Positions 1 to 7,462 of a stretch of DNA of 64,000 nucleotides are shown piece after piece; the stretch's first letter is position 1; every line of letters begins with the position of its first letter. The position numbers and the translations under genes were made by a program. This DNA comes from Georgenia sp. TF02-10 (lineage in GTDB: Bacteria; Actinomycetota; Actinomycetes; Actinomycetales; Actinomycetaceae): the NCBI RefSeq assembly GCF_022759505.1, contig NZ_CP094289.1:930001-994000 (forward strand), given 5' to 3'. Under the pieces are notes generated by a model. It was not told the DNA's origin, ran no database searches, and saw only the letters and a list, made by a program, of their open reading frames with translations.

Positions 1-83
1 GCGCGCAGGCCCTCACCGGTGGTGAAGTCCGCTCGGTCAGCAGCTGCCGCTGGGGTGGTGGTGGGGTGTGTGTTCTCGGTCAT
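1..83 (-). CDS. 5' end of a mobile-element gene (partial, runs off the window)
   Basis: An ATG read on the minus strand at 83-81 follows a strong AGGAGG ribosome-binding site (complement of 94-99), spaced about ten bases. Only about 27 residues are visible, beginning MTENTHPTTTPAAAADRADF, with a low-complexity Thr/Ala-rich start and no stop before the window edge. It continues the direction of the transfer-type genes to its right, so it is probably another conjugation or maintenance gene of the same element, but the family cannot be recognised from so short a piece. Confidence 0.6.
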   Translation of the reverse strand, partial: MTENTHPTTTPAAAADRADFTTGEGLR

Positions 84-170
84 GGGCAGGGCACCTCCTG
101 ACAAGCAGGTGCACACGCCGTCCCCACGCTCCGTTTCTGCTGGTATCCGCATCGCTTGTCACCGCCCTCC

Positions 171-590
171 TCAGCTCATCCCGACACCGGGCCGGGACGC
201 AGCGGCCTGCCCTGCGCTGCCGCGGCCGAACGCCGACACGGGCGGCAGCCGGCGTGCCCGCTCACCCAGTTGCTGGGCGCCAACGGTGATGGGGGTGCGG
301 GTTCGGCGGGCCAGCTCGACCTCGAAGTCGATGCCCCGCCCGGCGAGGGCCGCCCCGTGGCGGGCAATGAGGTCCGTGGGCCGCACCCACTCCACACCCC
401 GCGCGCCCCTCGTCTCCGCCGCCGGTGTCTGCCGTCCGGCTCCGCGTCGGTGGGAGGCCCGTGCGGCCCGGACCGCGTCCGGTGCCTCGGACTTCTCGAC
501 CGACTCCGCCGCCGGGTGCGCGCTCACCGGCTCGGGTACTGGTTCGTCGGCGTCGGGCCGCCGGGGATCGTGGTCGTGCTCGGAACTCAT
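171..590 (-). CDS. Small conserved mobile-element protein, unknown function
   Basis: 139 residues from an ATG that overlaps the stop of the upstream DUF2637 gene (ATGA), so translation is probably coupled. The first half is acidic and Pro/Glu-rich, likely disordered. The second half (from about residue 65) carries a compact conserved-looking stretch containing GVEWVRPTDLIARHG and an RRTRTPITVG segment. No transmembrane helix or catalytic motif is seen. Small proteins like this are common between the DUF2637 gene and translocase or replication genes of actinobacterial conjugative elements. I do not recognise a function. Longer upstream starts would run deep into the neighbouring gene and lack a ribosome-binding site. 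Confidence 0.6.
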   Translation of the reverse strand: MSSEHDHDPRRPDADEPVPEPVSAHPAAESVEKSEAPDAVRAARASHRRGAGRQTPAAETRGARGVEWVRPTDLIARHGAALAGRGIDFEVELARRTRTPITVGAQQLGERARRLPPVSAFGRGSAGQAAASRPGVGMS

Positions 591-1384
591 GGGGTCGCCT
601 CCTCGACATCGGTGCTGTCGGGAAGGTGCGCCGCGGTGAACCAGCGGCCCACGGTGGAGGGATGCACGCCCAGTTCCCGGGCGATCTTCTTGTTCGACCA
701 CCCCTGCCCGCGCAGCTCCGCTGCCCGGGCACGCCTATCCGTGAGGACCGCCCGGGGGTCGACCGACGGTTCAGCGCTCTCGGGCGCCGATGCCGGGTCG
801 ATCGCTTCCGGCGTCGGCGCCGGCAACGCGACGACCGCCTGGGTCTCTGCCGGTTGCCCCGCTCCCAACTCCGACGCCGGCACCCGGCCCCAGCCGGGTT
901 CCTCGACGGACGCGGACGTGTCACTGGACACGGCGTCGTCGCGGGACACGGATGCCTCGGTAATCCGTTGTGGTCGGGTGAGGATGACCGTCAGGTGGGT
1001 GATCGCCAGCAGTACCACCGGTGGCACCGCGGCCACGGCCGCGGCCAGCACCCCTGGGACATCGGCATCCGCGGCGACGACGGCGTGGAGGGCGTTGGCG
1101 GTCACCGACACGGCAGCGCCGCCGATCAGCAGCGCCCACGGGTACCACGCCGAGCGTTGCCCGGCCAGCGCGACGACGGCGACGGTGGCGACAACGATGA
1201 TGCCGTCGACGATCAGCGGCCACGCCCAGGCCTGCGAGCCGCCGACCCCGGAACGTGCGGCGAGATCGGCCAGCGCCGTGAATGACAGCCAGAACGCGCC
1301 GGCGGCGATGAACACCGTCCCGGCCACCGCGGTGACCACCGCCCATCGCCGACTCCTCGGCCCGGTGCTGGCATGGACGGTCAT
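587..1384 (-). CDS. DUF2637 (SpdB-like) membrane protein with C-terminal helix-turn-helix
   Basis: 265 residues. The start was chosen at the ATG (1384-1382) that overlaps the TGA of the prim-pol gene; the longer frame begins inside that gene. Residues about 15-140 form four hydrophobic segments separated by short loops, as in DUF2637 proteins carried by actinobacterial plasmids and ICEs and linked to SpdB-type conjugal spread. A Pro/Glu/Ser-rich linker follows, then a C-terminal helix-turn-helix (GWSNKKIARELGVHPSTVGR) of the resolvase type. The combination of membrane anchor and DNA-binding tail fits a role in element transfer or localisation. Assignment to the family is fairly secure; the cellular role is inferred. 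Confidence 0.8.
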   Translation of the reverse strand: MTVHASTGPRSRRWAVVTAVAGTVFIAAGAFWLSFTALADLAARSGVGGSQAWAWPLIVDGIIVVATVAVVALAGQRSAWYPWALLIGGAAVSVTANALHAVVAADADVPGVLAAAVAAVPPVVLLAITHLTVILTRPQRITEASVSRDDAVSSDTSASVEEPGWGRVPASELGAGQPAETQAVVALPAPTPEAIDPASAPESAEPSVDPRAVLTDRRARAAELRGQGWSNKKIARELGVHPSTVGRWFTAAHLPDSTDVEEATP

Positions 1385-2328
1385 GACAGCCCCCGCACCG
1401 CAGGCGACGCCCGCACGGTCCCGTCCCGACTGAACCACCCGTCCATGGCCGGCGACGAACCGTCCTGGACCCGCGAGGAGGTCTGGGGGCGGGGTTGGAC
1501 GGTGCGGTAGGCCGAGTGGACGGTCGCAGTGATCTCTCGCTCACCCAGTCCCGCCTCCGTGGCCGCGGCCGTCAGCACATCGAGAGCTTCCGGCGCCGGG
1601 ATGTCGTTCTCGGCGAGGCGGCAGGCCGCCCAGAACAGACCTCGGTTGCGTTCTCCTTCGCCGCGGCCGGCGACCCACGCCGCCAGGCGCGACACATCCG
1701 CTGACCGCTCCACCCCCCGGCTCGACGTGGCAGAGGGCGCGGGCCGAGGGTCGAGGAACTCTCGCAGCCGGTCGGAGTCGAGCACCGACGTCGCCCCGCT
1801 GTTGATCCGCCGCACTCGGTAGCCGGCGCTTGTGCCGGCGGTGGATACGGTCGAGGGTGGGACGATGATGTACCCGCCGTCACCACGGAAGTCGATCCCG
1901 GCGCGTGCTGCCTGCCACGACCGCTGTTCCCGGTCTGGTGTGGCCGGGTAGTAGGCGTGCATCCCAGCCGAGGGCGTCGCCACGAGAAGTTGCCACCCCG
2001 ACACCAGCCCCGCGCGGTGGGCGCGCTCGAATGCCCGGTAGCCGTCGACGGGCCCGTGGACGTCGACATCGACCACCACCAGCCCGGACGCCGCGCCGGT
2101 GGGCACGGCGAGGTTCGCTTCCGGGTGCGTGTGCCACCACGCCGTGATCTGTTCGAGGTCGGTGGTGGCGTCGTGGAAACCATGCGTCGTCAGGGGACGC
2201 TTGCCGCCGGGCAGGCACGGGAAGACCGGCACCCCGGCGGCGGCCAGTTCCCCCGCCACGACCGAGACCGGCCGCGGGCCGGCGATGCGGATCAGCACGC
2301 TGGCGACAGCGTCCACCGCGGCCGTCAC
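1381..2328 (-). CDS. Bifunctional DNA primase/polymerase (prim-pol) domain protein
   Basis: 315 residues from a GTG that overlaps the stop of the ardC-like gene (GTGA). The N-terminal two thirds is a prim-pol (AEP-superfamily) domain: the opening segment with PGGKRPL, the ATTDLEQITAWW helix, the DVDVHG metal-binding acidic motif near residue 75, and a C-terminal part with FRGDGGYIIVPPS. Such proteins prime replication of actinobacterial plasmids and integrative elements. There is no fused helicase; the tail (about residues 220-315) is a small helical region ending in a Ser/Arg-rich segment. The longer open frame extending through the upstream gene is not a real N-terminus. Confidence 0.85.
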   Translation of the reverse strand: MTAAVDAVASVLIRIAGPRPVSVVAGELAAAGVPVFPCLPGGKRPLTTHGFHDATTDLEQITAWWHTHPEANLAVPTGAASGLVVVDVDVHGPVDGYRAFERAHRAGLVSGWQLLVATPSAGMHAYYPATPDREQRSWQAARAGIDFRGDGGYIIVPPSTVSTAGTSAGYRVRRINSGATSVLDSDRLREFLDPRPAPSATSSRGVERSADVSRLAAWVAGRGEGERNRGLFWAACRLAENDIPAPEALDVLTAAATEAGLGEREITATVHSAYRTVQPRPQTSSRVQDGSSPAMDGWFSRDGTVRASPAVRGLS

Positions 2329-3443
2329 AATGCCCTCGCCTGGGTCGTGGAGGATGCGGTGACCGTTCGAGTTTCGGGCTCGGGCAGCGGCGTAACTCGG
2401 CGCGACGCCGGGGTCTCGTGGGTCGGTTGCGGGCGGGAGGTCTCCGCGCGCTGTGGTGCGTCGCGGTCCAGGCCGGGCGGGGCGCCGTCGGTCACCTGTG
2501 CGGTGTCGAGCCGTTCCAGGATCGCAAGGGCCGTCTTGCGGACCCGCTCCCCGGTGGCTTTGACGATCTCGCCGGGCTCTTTGCCGTCCACCCGCGCGGC
2601 CCACGTGGAGACGTAGGGGATCGTGTAGCCGGAGGTGTCCATGCCGTGGGCGGCGCCGATCATCAGCGCGACCGATTCCGCCTCGACCTCTCCGATGCCC
2701 CGATGCTGACGCGCATCGTCGTTGTCGGGGCCGTGCAGCAGGACGTGACCCAGTTCGTGGGCGAGGGTCTTCACCTGCGCGGCGGGGTCCATGTTCTCCC
2801 TGACCGTCACCGTCTTCGCGGTGTAATCGGTGACGCCGTTGGCGCCGTGGATCAGGCCCTCGTGCGGCACCCGCAGCACCGCAAACCCCTGCGCGCGCAC
2901 GTGGTCGGCCAGCCCGTCCCACAGACCGGTGGGGGCTTCGCCTTCCAGCAGCGTCGGCGCCGGCGGCTCCGGGATTGGCCCCCCGGAGGTCTGGGAGGCG
3001 TCCCACACGTAGGCAGGCTTGGCGGTGATCATCTTCGACCTGACCACTTCGCCTGGCCGGGGCTTCTCTCCCTTGCCGAGGCGCCGCCACGACTCCGCAT
3101 CTGCTGGGTTCGAGGAGGCGAACCGGCCGGTGACCGGGGCGAGAATCTGGTAGCCAGCTTGTCCCTTCTCGACCTGCCTGCCCAGGGTCTGCCACTGCCG
3201 GTACCCGGCCACATAGGAGGGCATCGGCTCCGGTACCCGGCCCGCCTCGTAGGCGGCTTGGTGCTGAGCCCAGATCAGCAGCGTGTTCGAGAACGATCTG
3301 GCCCTGAACCGTGCCGCGAACGCGAGCGCTCGCGCCCAGTCCTCCCCAGAGACCAGCCGCTCGACGGCGCCGGTCAGCTTCTCGTGCAGCTCGTCGAGCT
3401 TCGCCTCCCGCGCCGCCTGAGAGTTTTCCCGTGTCGTGGCCAT
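2325..3443 (-). CDS. ArdC-like antirestriction protein (ssDNA-binding plus metallopeptidase)
   Basis: 372 residues. The N-terminal part (about 1-130) matches the ArdC ssDNA-binding domain, including FSNTLLIWAQ and the GYRQWQTLGRQVEKGQ stretch. The central part holds a zincin-type HExxH site (HELGHVLLH, near residue 225) with a downstream Glu-rich helix (GEVEAESVALMIG). ArdC-type proteins shield incoming single-stranded plasmid DNA from host restriction during conjugation. The C-terminal 60 residues are Pro/Thr/Arg-rich and probably disordered. It is the first gene of the leftward group and is coupled to the prim-pol gene. A plausible promoter must lie in 3444-3676. Confidence 0.88.
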   Translation of the reverse strand: MATTRENSQAAREAKLDELHEKLTGAVERLVSGEDWARALAFAARFRARSFSNTLLIWAQHQAAYEAGRVPEPMPSYVAGYRQWQTLGRQVEKGQAGYQILAPVTGRFASSNPADAESWRRLGKGEKPRPGEVVRSKMITAKPAYVWDASQTSGGPIPEPPAPTLLEGEAPTGLWDGLADHVRAQGFAVLRVPHEGLIHGANGVTDYTAKTVTVRENMDPAAQVKTLAHELGHVLLHGPDNDDARQHRGIGEVEAESVALMIGAAHGMDTSGYTIPYVSTWAARVDGKEPGEIVKATGERVRKTALAILERLDTAQVTDGAPPGLDRDAPQRAETSRPQPTHETPASRRVTPLPEPETRTVTASSTTQARAL

Positions 3444-3636
3444 CGTCGCCGTCTCCTCCCGCTACCCTGGACACCGAGCCGAACAGGCTCGGTAACCCCC
3501 AGGTACGCCGGGATCACCAGCACGGACGAGACGGACAACGACGCGGTGACCGTCAGGCACAAGTGATAAACCCGACGAGTCCTTACCGGACTACCAACTG
3601 GAAACTCGGCAGTGGGCCGAGAAGGGCCGATGATGC

Positions 3637-3650
3637 CGATACGCGTATCG
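3637..3650. promoter_or_regulatory. Perfect 14-bp palindrome between ardC-like and AraC genes
   Basis: CGATACGCGTATCG reads identically on both strands. It lies 194 bases upstream of the leftward ardC-like start and just beyond the stop of the leftward AraC fragment. It could be an operator for the mobile-element operon or a recombination relic. Its outer half GATAC resembles the arm of the CsoR-type operator at 24914-24934, but the spacer is absent, so it is not the same site. Confidence 0.45.
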
Positions 3651-3676
3651 AAAATGCGCTAATGCGAATCATCCGA

Positions 3677-4126
3677 TCAGGCGCGGGAGTGTCGGCTACG
3701 TTCGCGGTAGCGGGTGGGCGTGAGCCCGACGGCCTGGCGGAACAGACGGGCGGCGTGGCCGCGGCTGTGCCATCCAACCTCGGCCATGGCCTGTTCGATG
3801 GGCAGGTCGGTCTCGCGCAGCACCCGGGCCAGGTGCTCGGCCCGTAGCGTGGTCAGGTACGTCATCGGGGTCTTACCGTAGGCATCGACGAACACGCGCC
3901 CGAGCTGGGATGGGGAGAGGTGCACGGCGCCGGCAAGTTCTCGCAACGTCCATCGGCGCGCATGGTCAGCGCGCAGCAGGTCGGCAGCGGCCTGGGCCTC
4001 GGCCCGTAGGGGCGCGAACCTGCGGTGGCGTGGGAGGCTGGGTCGCATCGATTGGCGTTGTGTTGGCGATCGCCGCGTCGCGGTTGTTCTCACGTGGTCG
4101 AGATCGAGCGTATCGAGGGCCGCCAT
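3677..4126 (-). CDS. AraC-type regulator fragment, DNA-binding domain only
   Basis: 149 residues consisting of an AraC/XylS double helix-turn-helix (about residues 45-145; RWTLRELAGAVHLSPSQLG and GWHSRGHAARLFRQAVGLTP). It is clearly a paralogue of the 312-residue AraC protein at 12607-13545; the similarity starts just before the linker SPTQR and runs to the end. The N-terminal cupin-like sensing domain of that protein is missing, and an in-frame TGA sits immediately upstream of the ATG. It is therefore either a remnant or a stand-alone DNA-binding version. Together the two copies flank copper module 1. Confidence 0.7.
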   Translation of the reverse strand: MAALDTLDLDHVRTTATRRSPTQRQSMRPSLPRHRRFAPLRAEAQAAADLLRADHARRWTLRELAGAVHLSPSQLGRVFVDAYGKTPMTYLTTLRAEHLARVLRETDLPIEQAMAEVGWHSRGHAARLFRQAVGLTPTRYRERSRHSRA

Positions 4127-4416
4127 CTCGACTCACCGGAGCTGCGACTCGTCCTGACGGCCAGCGCTTCCGGTTCCCCTGACGCGGGACACGTATGGGA
4201 TGCCGGGATGCCTCACGGGCGGGCGCCGAGGCTGGCCTCAGCAGCAGGCTTTCACGGCGCGAATGGTGACTTCCAACACCCACTGAGTGCGTCCCGTGGT
4301 GCTGGAGGCCCGCCAGCTCGCGTCGCCAGAAGTTGAGGCGCGGAAGGTCACGATTTCCGTGGCAAGTGACAATGCCCTGACGATGATGTTTGAAGAGCGC
4401 ATGCGACCGTGGTCCC

Positions 4417-4731
4417 TTACGACTTGACCAGTCGAGCGATGGCGTCGGAGGCTTCCTTGATCTTCTCCTCGGCCTGTGGCCCGCCAGCCTTGGCGGCGTC
4501 CACGACGCAGTGCTTGAGATGGTCGTCGAGCAAGCCGAGGGCGACGTTCTCCAGGGCGGAAGTCAGGGCGCTGATCTGGGTGAGAATGTCGATGCAGTAG
4601 GTGTCCTCATCGATCATTCGGTGGATGCCGCGTGCCTGGCCCTCGATGCGCTTGAGACGAGCCAGGTAGCGGTCCTTGTCATTGATGTAGCCGTGGCTGG
4701 CTTCGGCCGTTGGCGTGGTGATGGTTTCCAT
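4417..4731 (-). CDS. csoR: CsoR-family copper-sensing repressor
   Basis: 104 residues of the all-helical CsoR/RcnR family. The copper(I) triad is intact: Cys46, His71 and Cys75, with the same spacing as Cys36/His61/Cys65 of Mycobacterium tuberculosis CsoR. The family motif LKRIEGQARGI is present at residues 26-36. Copper binding releases CsoR proteins from GC-rich inverted repeats before copper efflux genes. It is the last gene of a leftward cluster (copper protein, copA, YHS, copB, csoR), 47 bases downstream of copB, so it is probably autoregulated. A second csoR lies at 21218-21508. Confidence 0.92.
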   Translation of the reverse strand: METITTPTAEASHGYINDKDRYLARLKRIEGQARGIHRMIDEDTYCIDILTQISALTSALENVALGLLDDHLKHCVVDAAKAGGPQAEEKIKEASDAIARLVKS

Positions 4732-4778
4732 CGTATTTCTCCTGTTTGTATGGTGTCCGCTCCGGGAGGGGACAGTGC

Positions 4779-7040
4779 TTATCTGGTTGCCGCGCGGTCA
4801 AGGGTCTTGGCCGTGCTGGCCTCAGGCGTCAGGTCGAGCCGGCGCAGCAACTGGGCGTTGAGCGCGACCACCACGGTCGAGGCGGACATCAGGATCGCGC
4901 CAACGCTCATCGGCAGAACGAATCCGATCGGTGCGAGGACGCCGGCTGCCATCGGGACGGAGATGAGGTTGTAGCCGGCAGCCCACCAGAGGTTCTGCTT
5001 CATCTTCCGGTACGAGGCCCGAGAGAGGTCGATGACCGAGAGCACCGAACGCGGGTCCGAGCTGGCCAGGATGACTCCGGCGGAGCCGATGGCCACGTCG
5101 GTGCCGGCGCCGATGGCGATGCCGACATCGGCCTGGGCCAGGGCCGGAGCGTCGTTGACTCCATCGCCGACCATGGCCACCTTGCGGCCCTCGTGCTGGA
5201 GTTCGGCGACCTTGGCGGCCTTGTCCTCGGGCCGGACCCCGGCGAAGACTCGGTCGATGCCGAGTTCGTTCGCGACGGTGTCGGCCACCGCCTGGGCGTC
5301 GCCGGTGATCATGACGACCTGCGCGCCGGCGGCGTGGAGCGCGTCGACGGCGTCACGGGACTCCGACCGGATCTCATCGGCCAACCGCAGGGCACCGATC
5401 ACCTGACCGTCGGAGAGGATGTGGAGGATGATCGCACCCTCGGTGCGCCACTGATCGGCGACGGGGAGTTCGTCGAGGCCATGCTCGTCGAGGAGGTAGG
5501 GGCCGCCGACCTCGACCACCGTGCCGCCCACTGTCGCCTTCACTCCAACTGCCGGCGAGGAGGAGAAGTCGGTCGCCTTGGACACGTCCAGCTCACGGGC
5601 GCGCGCCGCCCCGACCACGGCCCTGGCGAGCGGGTGCTCGCTGTCGGTCTCGGCCGCTGCGGCCAGAGCCAGCACCTCGTCTTCGGTGTGTCCCTCGATC
5701 GGTTCGATCCCGGTGACGGTGGGCTCGCCCTTGGTCAAGGTGCCGGTCTTGTCGAACAGGACGGTGTCCACTGTTCGCATCGACTCCAGCGCGAGGCGGT
5801 CCTTGACCAGCACTCCGCCGCGGGCGGCGCGTTCGGTGGCGATCGAGACCACCAGCGGGATCGCCAGTCCCAGCGCGTGCGGGCAGGCGATCACCAGCAC
5901 GGTGATCGTGCGCACCACCGCCGCATCCGGCATCCCCAGAACACTCCAGATCACGGCGGTGATCGCGGCTGCGCCGAGTGCGAACCAGAACAACCAGGCC
6001 GCCGCCGTGTCGGCGATGCGCTGGGCGCGCGAGGACGATGCTTGCGCGTCGGCCACCAGTTTCTGGATACCTGCCAGGGCGGTGTCCTCGCCGATGGCGG
6101 TGACCTCGACCCGCAAGCCTGAATCAGTGGCCACCGTGCCGGCGACCACCTGCTCACCGGTCTCGCGTCGGACGGACTTGGATTCGCCGGTGACCATGGA
6201 TTCGTCCATGCTGGCCGAGCCGTCGGTGATCCTGCCGTCGGCGGGCACAGAGGCGCCGGGGCGCACGATGACGATGTCACCGACCGCGAGGTCGGCCGGA
6301 GCGACTTTGACCACGTCGTCGCCGTCGACCTTTTCGGCCTCGTCGGGTAGCAGGGCCGCCAAGGAATCGAGCGCGGAGGTGGTCTGTGCCAGGGAGCGCA
6401 TCTCGATCCAGTGGCCCAGCAGCATGATGACCACCAGCAGCGCCAGTTCCCACCAGAAGTTCAGCTGATGATCCAGCAAGCCCAGGCTGGCGCCCCAGGA
6501 GGCGATGAACGCCACGGTGATCGCCAGGCCGATGAGCAGCATCATGCCGGGCTGACGGGCCCGGATCTCAGCGACCGCGCCGGTCAGGAACGGCCGGCCG
6601 CCCCAGAGATACATCACGGTGCCCAGGACCGGGGAGACCCACCACACCCATCCGGCGTCGGGGAGCTGGTAGCCCAGGAGGTCGGCGAACATCTCGTTGA
6701 ACCCCACCACCGGGATGGCCAGGACGAGCATGATCCAGAACAGTCGCCTGAACTGCCCGACGTGGTCGCCGTGGCCGGCGTGTCCGCCGTGGTCTTCGTG
6801 CCCGGCGTGGTGCTGGCCGGCTTGACCGTGATGATCCTGGTGGTCGACGTGCTTCTCGCGGTGTGCAGGCTCATGGTCCCTGCCGGCGTGGTCGGAGTGC
6901 TCGTGGTGGTGGTCGGTGTGGCCCTCGCTGACGGCGTGCTCGGCGCTGTGATCGGTATGGCCCGGGTGCGTCCCGGGATGGCCTGCGTGTTCCTCGTGTG
7001 CCGCTGACGATGTCTGCGTGCGGTGGTGGTCGGGGCGCAT
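4779..7040 (-). CDS. copB: CopB-type copper-transporting P1B ATPase with His-rich N-terminus
   Basis: 753 residues. The first about 95 residues are packed with His, Asp and Glu (many HxxH and HDH groups) and replace the CxxC HMA domain found in CopA. The core has all P-type ATPase motifs: TGES actuator loop, the CPH membrane metal site (VIACPHALGLA), the phosphorylated DKTGT, the SEHP loop and [11 protein letters not shown] plus a His-rich tail defines the CopB (P1B-3) group, thought to export copper from the cytosol across the inner membrane. It lies between a YHS gene and csoR; a hairpin and a candidate operator precede it. A homologous but shorter-tailed copB is at 17754-19967. Confidence 0.93.
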   Translation of the reverse strand: MRPDHHRTQTSSAAHEEHAGHPGTHPGHTDHSAEHAVSEGHTDHHHEHSDHAGRDHEPAHREKHVDHQDHHGQAGQHHAGHEDHGGHAGHGDHVGQFRRLFWIMLVLAIPVVGFNEMFADLLGYQLPDAGWVWWVSPVLGTVMYLWGGRPFLTGAVAEIRARQPGMMLLIGLAITVAFIASWGASLGLLDHQLNFWWELALLVVIMLLGHWIEMRSLAQTTSALDSLAALLPDEAEKVDGDDVVKVAPADLAVGDIVIVRPGASVPADGRITDGSASMDESMVTGESKSVRRETGEQVVAGTVATDSGLRVEVTAIGEDTALAGIQKLVADAQASSSRAQRIADTAAAWLFWFALGAAAITAVIWSVLGMPDAAVVRTITVLVIACPHALGLAIPLVVSIATERAARGGVLVKDRLALESMRTVDTVLFDKTGTLTKGEPTVTGIEPIEGHTEDEVLALAAAAETDSEHPLARAVVGAARARELDVSKATDFSSSPAVGVKATVGGTVVEVGGPYLLDEHGLDELPVADQWRTEGAIILHILSDGQVIGALRLADEIRSESRDAVDALHAAGAQVVMITGDAQAVADTVANELGIDRVFAGVRPEDKAAKVAELQHEGRKVAMVGDGVNDAPALAQADVGIAIGAGTDVAIGSAGVILASSDPRSVLSVIDLSRASYRKMKQNLWWAAGYNLISVPMAAGVLAPIGFVLPMSVGAILMSASTVVVALNAQLLRRLDLTPEASTAKTLDRAATR

Positions 7041-7058
7041 CGTGATGCTCCTATCTGT

Positions 7059-7073
7059 TACCCGGTACGGGTA
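7059..7073. promoter_or_regulatory. Inverted repeat before copB, candidate CsoR operator
   Basis: TACCCGGTACGGGTA has six-base arms (TACCCG/CGGGTA) around GTA and sits 19 bases upstream of the copB start. G/C-rich inverted repeats of this kind are typical of CsoR operators. Location in front of copB inside a csoR-containing cluster is the main support; binding is inferred. Confidence 0.5.
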
Positions 7074-7090
7074 TGTGGCGAGTGAGGGGG

Positions 7091-7132
7091 AACCCCGGCT
7101 CGTCTTCGGTTGTGCACCGCACGAGCCGGGTT
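7091..7132 (-). terminator. Intercistronic hairpin between YHS gene and copB
   Basis: Arms of about 12 bases (AACCCGGCTCGT and its complement, one extra C in one arm) enclose a loop of roughly 17 bases, 17 bases past the YHS stop. On the transcribed strand there is no U-run afterwards, so it may be a partial terminator or an mRNA-stabilising/processing hairpin that sets different levels for copA-YHS and copB. Confidence 0.5.
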
Positions 7133-7148
7133 CCTCGCTCGCGGGGTG

Positions 7149-7421
7149 TTAGGCGGCGTCCACGTACCGGTCGGGGTCGGCGTCGAAGAGCGGCCCGCAG
7201 GAACCGCAGCACAGCCAGTACCGCTCACCCTTGTAGTCGCGGAAGAGGCCGGCGGCTTCGGCCTCGGCCTTCACGACGGGGGTGCCGACCATGACCGGGC
7301 ACTCGGCCATGTCTGCGGCAGGGATCTGCGCGTCGGAGTCGGTGCTGGGCGCGTGGCCGCAGCAGCTTCCTCCCGCGGAGTCCGAGGTGTCAGTGAGGTT
7401 GAGGTTCTCATGTGCAGTCAT
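7149..7421 (-). CDS. Small YHS/TRASH-type metal-binding protein
   Basis: 90 residues, preceded by an AAGGA ribosome-binding site. The C-terminal half (about residues 38-88) has the YHS-like layout: ECPVMVGTPV, a Lys/Glu segment, then a Tyr-Trp-x-Cys-Cys-x-x-Cys cluster (RYWLCCGSCGPLF) and a terminal DPDRYV. The N-terminus carries an additional GGSCCGH patch. Such Cys-rich small proteins are commonly found next to copper ATPases and are thought to bind metal as chaperones or sensors. It sits between copA and copB in the same direction. The seven or so Cys residues in 90 residues support metal binding; the exact role is inferred. Confidence 0.75.
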   Translation of the reverse strand: MTAHENLNLTDTSDSAGGSCCGHAPSTDSDAQIPAADMAECPVMVGTPVVKAEAEAAGLFRDYKGERYWLCCGSCGPLFDADPDRYVDAA

Positions 7422-7462
7422 CAGGTGTGTCCTTTCTCGTTGGGTGATGACAGATGGATGGG

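Noticed and set aside
1381-3474. A single very long leftward open frame of nearly 700 codons.
   Set aside because: Its first half is out of frame with the ArdC-like protein, which has clear domain motifs. Only the last 315 codons (prim-pol) are real.
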